From NCBI GenBank assembly GCA_934130215.1, contig CAKOXR010000040.1, positions 1 to 8,084 on the forward strand: 8,084 nt of DNA, written 5' to 3'. Below the pieces are notes generated by a model. It ran no database searches and had not been told where the DNA came from. It saw nothing but the letters and a program-made list of their open reading frames with translations. How positions within the stretch are numbered: the first letter of the stretch is position 1; each line of letters opens with the position of its first letter. Positions 4,818 through 8,084 of the stretch are shown here, piece after piece. Both the position numbers and the translations under genes were made by a program. This DNA is from an uncultured Bacilli bacterium (lineage in GTDB: Bacteria; Bacillota_I; Bacilli_A; RF39; UBA660).

Positions 4818-6491
4818 CTATTTTTTTAAAGTAAACTTACTGTAAAAAGTACCTTTCTTCATCAAATCTACTCTACTTCCTTCTTCTATTACACAATGAT
4901 CATCTATTAAAACTATATGATCTGCTATTTCATCAATATTTTGTTCTCTATCAATTACTATAATAGTATGATTATTTTTTAATTCCAAAAATATATTTTT
5001 AATATTATCTATATCTTTTTTATCAATCATTGCTAAACTTTCATCAAATATCATTATTTTAGGATCTTTTATAATTACTCTTGCTATTGCTAGTAAATAA
5101 AAAACACTTCTTTTTATATTGGAATTAATATTAGTATTATACCCATCTTTTAAACTCATAATATAATTATGAATATTTAATAATTTACATACTTTAACAA
5201 CATAATCAAAATCATCATTTACAAGTAATAAATTATTTTTAATTGAATCATTAAAAAATGTTGGACTTTTACTTACACAAGCTATTAAATTATAATAGTT
5301 ATTACTTTTTATATCAAATATATTTTTATTACCAATACATATAGTTCCTTTATGTGGTCGATTCATTTTTAAAAGCAAATCAACAACCCCTGATTTACCA
5401 GATCCTGATACACCAGTAATAACATTAATACTATTATTATATAAAGTAAAACTTACCTTTTTTAATGTTGGATTATCTCTATATCCATAAAGAATATTTT
5501 TAAAAACAATATTTCCATCTATTTTTATATCATCATTTAAAACTTTTTCTTTACTTGCATTTTCTAATATTTTACTAAATCTATTAAAAGAAACTTTTAA
5601 TGATTTATTACTAATTAATATATTGGAAACAATTGTATAATTATCTACTATTTTTTGATAATAATTATATATAATTAATAATGATCCTACTTCCATATTA
5701 CCATTTTTTATTAAATAAACTCCATATATCATTAATAATAATCTAAATATTTCAACAAAAACAATTGATATAAATTTTAAACCAGTACTTTGAATATTAA
5801 ATAAAGCATTTGCATTTAAATAAGCTTTTCTTTTTTTATTAACATTATTAGATATTTTATCATAAATATTAAATGATTTAATATCTCTTATATTGTTATA
5901 TATTTCATGGTTTGAAGCTGTTTTATAATCTAATGTATCTTTTCTTATTTTGTTTAACTTTTCTGTTTCTTTTGATCCATATACCATATAAGCAAGTGAT
6001 ATAAATGAAACTATTAAAGTAATTATAAATATTACTGGATTAATTGTATAAAAGTAAAAATATATAACTAAAAATTCAATTATTCTAATTATTCTCATAG
6101 GGTAATTTGAATAATAACTAGCTATAATATCAATATCACTATTTAATAAATTATTGTATTCTCCTAATGAAAATCTAGATAAACTAAATAATGAATTTTT
6201 ATAAAAATTTTCTGTATAAACATTTTCATATGAGTGATATAATTTATTATAAAGTTTATATAATGTTACTTGATATAACTGTTCTAAACCATAATATATA
6301 ACAGTTATAATTAAAGAAATTAAAATTAACCTAATTGCTTGATTATAATTTTTATCATATATATTATCAAGAGCATAGCTCCATATAACAGGTATAATTA
6401 AAACGGCTCCTCTAACAAGTATTGAATTAATTATATTAATTATAAATTCTTTTTTTGAATTTTTTAAAACATTATTATTAACACTTTTCAT
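4818..6491 (-). CDS. ABC exporter-like protein with degenerate ATPase domain
   Basis: 557 residues, the half-transporter layout of type-IV ABC exporters: a membrane domain (1 to about 300, six likely helices near 18-40, 52-72, 131-150, 152-172, 236-262 and 266-290) fused to a nucleotide-binding domain (about 325-557). Walker A GVSGSGKS (360-367), Walker B IMIFDES (479-485, D483 and catalytic-type E484) and the D-loop Asp (490) are intact. Other ATPase motifs are not: the Q-loop Gln is Lys (K408 in CVSKSP), the LSGGQ signature position reads IKRSV (459-463) although the following LAIAR is kept, and the switch His is Asp (D514 in IVIDRE). A homodimer could bind ATP, but normal hydrolysis is doubtful; it may pair with another subunit or work differently. 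The cargo is unknown; the following sugar transferase hints at envelope glycan or peptide export. GGTGA lies four nt before the ATG. The stop is TAG. Confidence 0.9.
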   Translation of the reverse strand: MKSVNNNVLKNSKKEFIINIINSILVRGAVLIIPVIWSYALDNIYDKNYNQAIRLILISLIITVIYYGLEQLYQVTLYKLYNKLYHSYENVYTENFYKNSLFSLSRFSLGEYNNLLNSDIDIIASYYSNYPMRIIRIIEFLVIYFYFYTINPVIFIITLIVSFISLAYMVYGSKETEKLNKIRKDTLDYKTASNHEIYNNIRDIKSFNIYDKISNNVNKKRKAYLNANALFNIQSTGLKFISIVFVEIFRLLLMIYGVYLIKNGNMEVGSLLIIYNYYQKIVDNYTIVSNILISNKSLKVSFNRFSKILENASKEKVLNDDIKIDGNIVFKNILYGYRDNPTLKKVSFTLYNNSINVITGVSGSGKSGVVDLLLKMNRPHKGTICIGNKNIFDIKSNNYYNLIACVSKSPTFFNDSIKNNLLLVNDDFDYVVKVCKLLNIHNYIMSLKDGYNTNINSNIKRSVFYLLAIARVIIKDPKIMIFDESLAMIDKKDIDNIKNIFLELKNNHTIIVIDREQNIDEIADHIVLIDDHCVIEEGSRVDLMKKGTFYSKFTLKK

Positions 6492-6506
6492 ATTTTCACC
6501 ATTTTT

Positions 6507-6535
6507 ATTATAAACGATTTTCCCTTTTTTAACAA
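6507..6535 (-). promoter_or_regulatory. Promoter of the ABC gene
   Basis: Minus strand: -35 TTGTTA (6530-6535, four of six), 17-nt spacer, perfect -10 TATAAT (6507-6512). There is no TGn extension here. It lies in the 103-bp divergent gap shared with the peptide deformylase promoter. Confidence 0.65.
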
Positions 6536-6542
6536 TATCATT

Positions 6543-6570
6543 TTGCTTTTTTTAGAAAATGTGCTACAAT
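6543..6570 (+). promoter_or_regulatory. Promoter of the peptide deformylase gene
   Basis: -35 TTGCTT (6543-6548), 16-nt spacer, -10 TACAAT (6565-6570) preceded by TGC (extended -10). Its position rules out a start codon at 6559, which would lie upstream of the transcription start. Confidence 0.6.
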
Positions 6571-6577
6571 ATTTTAC

Positions 6578-6591
6578 AAGGAAGAAGTGAT
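6578..6591 (+). promoter_or_regulatory. Ribosome binding site deciding the peptide deformylase start
   Basis: AAGGA (6578-6582) and GTGAT (6587-6591) both precede ATG 6595. The in-frame ATG at 6559 has neither and lies ahead of the -10, so 6595 is chosen. Confidence 0.6.
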
Positions 6592-6594
6592 ATT

Positions 6595-7143
6595 ATGTTT
6601 AAACCTGTAAAAATTTTAGATGAAAAAGATAAACATTTAAGGAAAATATCAACAGAAGCTACTTTTCCAATAAGTAATGAAGAAAAAAAATTAATTAATA
6701 ATATTATTACTCATTTAACATATAGTCAAATAGAAAAATATTCAAAAAAATATAAATTAAGACCTGGTATGGGACTTGCTTTTCCTCAAGTTGGGATTAA
6801 TAAAAGAATTATTGTTATAGTAGATGAATATGAAGAAGGAAAATTTGAAAATTATGTAGTTATAAATCCTGTTATTATAAGTTCATCAAACGAAATGATT
6901 GCAGCAGATGCTGGTGAAGGTTGTTTAAGTGTTAATCGTGAGGTTATAGGTCATGTTTTAAGATATGCAAGGGTTACTGTTGAAGGATACGATATAGATG
7001 GAAATAAAATTAGAATTCGTGCAAGAGAAGATCTTTCAATAGCATTCCAACATGAAATAGATCATTTAAATGGAATATTATTTTTTGATCGTATTGATAA
7101 AAATAAAAAGTTTTATTCTGAAAAAGAAGTCCGCTTAATATAG
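6595..7143 (+). CDS. def: Peptide deformylase
   Basis: 182 residues; removes the formyl group from the N-terminal methionine of new proteins, a cytoplasmic metal-dependent hydrolase. All three family motifs are present: motif I GMGLAFPQVG (58-67), motif II EGCLS (108-112, metal ligand C110) and motif III QHEIDH (152-157, ligands H153 and H157, catalytic E154). The length and the insertion between the N-terminal helix and motif I (for example KKYKLRP) fit the Gram-positive type 2 class. One oddity: motif I usually reads GxGxAAPQ, and here the second Ala is Phe63, next to the active site. The frame extends upstream to 6559, but the promoter and ribosome binding site support 6595. It ends with TAG. 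The next gene starts 44 bp downstream on the same strand; no strong terminator is seen between them, so partial cotranscription is possible. Confidence 0.95.
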   Translation: MFKPVKILDEKDKHLRKISTEATFPISNEEKKLINNIITHLTYSQIEKYSKKYKLRPGMGLAFPQVGINKRIIVIVDEYEEGKFENYVVINPVIISSSNEMIAADAGEGCLSVNREVIGHVLRYARVTVEGYDIDGNKIRIRAREDLSIAFQHEIDHLNGILFFDRIDKNKKFYSEKEVRLI

Positions 7144-7172
7144 TTGTACTTTTTTTTTATTTATTATATAAT
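7144..7172 (+). promoter_or_regulatory. Possible promoter of the ATP-grasp gene
   Basis: TTGTAC (7144-7149, a poor -35 with only the TTG matching), 17-nt spacer, perfect TATAAT (7167-7172), immediately after the peptide deformylase stop. In DNA this AT-rich the -10 alone is weak evidence, so readthrough from the deformylase promoter is an alternative. Confidence 0.4.
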
Positions 7173-7187
7173 TAAATTGGTGATAAT

Positions 7188-8084
7188 ATGAAATATGTAT
7201 TTAATAGAATATTTAATATGAATTTTAAAAATATGTTTAAACAAATTGATGTAGTTCATAAAAGATCTAAAAAAAATAAAATTTTAATATTTTTTGATAT
7301 GATTATATGTGGTTTTAAATATGAAGCAGGATATATGGATTATATGTTATTTGAAATGTATAATTTAAATTCTAAACAAAGAAAAACTATTATGACAAGA
7401 GGAAAAAATAATAAATTAATTAAAAAATATAATAATTTTGAATATAAAGATTATTTTTTAATGAAAGATAAATTTGATAATAAATTTAAAAAATATTTAA
7501 AAAGAGATTTTTTAGTTCTAAATAATAATGAAAAAGAATTCAATTTATTTATAAAAAAACATTCAATTATATTTGCAAAACCCTTAGATGGTCAATGTGG
7601 TAAAAAAATAGAAAAAATAGTTATTAAAGATTATAAAGGTAATTTATATAAACATTTAATTGATAATAAATTATTTTTAATTGAACAACCTATTATACAA
7701 AATGATGAAATTAATAAATTACATCCTTTTAGTATTAATACTATTAGAATGGTTACAATTTATAATAATAATCAAGGTAAAGTAGCAGTTTGTTATTTTA
7801 GAATTGGTAATGGAAAATGTGTTGATAATTTCAATAGTGGTGGTATGGTAGTACCAGTTGATATAAAAACAGGCATAGTTAACTATCCTGCTCAAGATAA
7901 AGCTGGTAATTTATATTATAATCATCCTTTAACAAATACTCCTATAGTAGGTTATAAAATACCTTTATTTAAAGAAGCAATTAAATTAGCAGAAGAACTT
8001 TCTAAAGTAATTCCTGAAATGGGTGTTGTTGGTTGGGATATTGCAATTACCCCTACTGAACCAGTAGTTGTTGAAGGTAATGAA
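7188..8084 (+). CDS. Sugar-transfer-associated ATP-grasp protein, cut by the window end
   Basis: An open frame of 299 codons with no stop before the window ends, so the C-terminus is missing. GGTGAT (7179-7184) three nt before the ATG supports the start. The protein matches the ATP-grasp family often found beside sugar transferases. Seen: an N-terminal Lys/Asn-rich region (1-120), FAKPLDGQCGKKI (129-141, ATP-binding Lys and Gly loop), IEQPIIQNDEINKLHP (165-180), SINTIRMVTIY (182-192), YFRIGNGKCVDNFNSGGM (203-220), VDIKTG (224-229), HPLTNTPIVGYKIP (246-259), and the metal/catalytic segment GVVGWDIAIT (279-288) followed by VVVEGNE (293-299). ATP-grasp enzymes join a carboxylate to an amine or thiol through an acyl-phosphate, so modification of a sugar or glycan intermediate is likely but inferred. 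No signal peptide or clear membrane segment is seen. It may belong to a glycan locus that continues to the right. Confidence 0.88.
   Translation, partial: MKYVFNRIFNMNFKNMFKQIDVVHKRSKKNKILIFFDMIICGFKYEAGYMDYMLFEMYNLNSKQRKTIMTRGKNNKLIKKYNNFEYKDYFLMKDKFDNKFKKYLKRDFLVLNNNEKEFNLFIKKHSIIFAKPLDGQCGKKIEKIVIKDYKGNLYKHLIDNKLFLIEQPIIQNDEINKLHPFSINTIRMVTIYNNNQGKVAVCYFRIGNGKCVDNFNSGGMVVPVDIKTGIVNYPAQDKAGNLYYNHPLTNTPIVGYKIPLFKEAIKLAEELSKVIPEMGVVGWDIAITPTEPVVVEGNE

Noticed and set aside
6559..6594. ATG at 6559 as the start of peptide deformylase
   Set aside because: It lies before the likely -10 and has no ribosome binding site. ATG 6595 has AAGGA and GTGAT and gives the normal family N-terminus.
7116..7159. 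Terminator after peptide deformylase
   Set aside because: A T-run is present and a weak A-rich/T-rich pairing with a G-U is possible, but the loop is long and no GC pairs stabilise it.

Overview
The window is very AT-rich, with A/T-biased codons, T-rich terminators and short intergenic gaps. It fits a low-GC Firmicute or Mollicutes-like Bacillota, for example an uncultured gut Bacilli lineage. This is inference, since no taxonomic marker gene is present. The standard code is used: all ten Trp codons I checked are TGG, and the seven visible stops are five TAA and two TAG. Promoters are sigma-A-like, often with an extended TGn -10. Shine-Dalgarno sites are either G-rich (AGGGGG, GGAGG) or of the GGTGAT type.

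Left edge (1-400): a minus-strand tRNA block holds an intact tRNA-Glu(CUC) with encoded CCA. Downstream of it is only the 5' half of a tRNA-Met(CAU). A hairpin plus T-run then ends the next minus-strand gene.

Left-centre (475-2956): three minus-strand single genes, each with its own promoter and a terminator-like hairpin. They are a small lipoprotein of unknown function, a DUF362-family protein with a cysteine cluster, and a small protein-kinase-like protein. Divergent from the last is a plus-strand YerB-like DUF3048 lipoprotein (3053-4063), which ends at a bidirectional terminator shared with the convergent sugar transferase.

Right half (4082-8084): a minus-strand pair of an ABC-exporter-type protein with a strikingly degenerate ATPase domain, then a monotopic phosphoglycosyl transferase (bacterial sugar transferase). 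Divergent from the ABC gene are peptide deformylase and a sugar-transfer-associated ATP-grasp protein that runs off the right edge. That last gene has no stop in the window and so is easily missed. The sugar transferase, ABC protein and ATP-grasp protein suggest the edge of a cell-envelope glycan locus. The peptide deformylase between them is a housekeeping gene.

No CRISPR array, complete insertion sequence, prophage or restriction system is visible. The most interesting signals are the ABC protein with intact Walker motifs but lost Q-loop, signature and H-loop residues, its pairing with the sugar transferase and ATP-grasp genes, and the half tRNA at the left edge.
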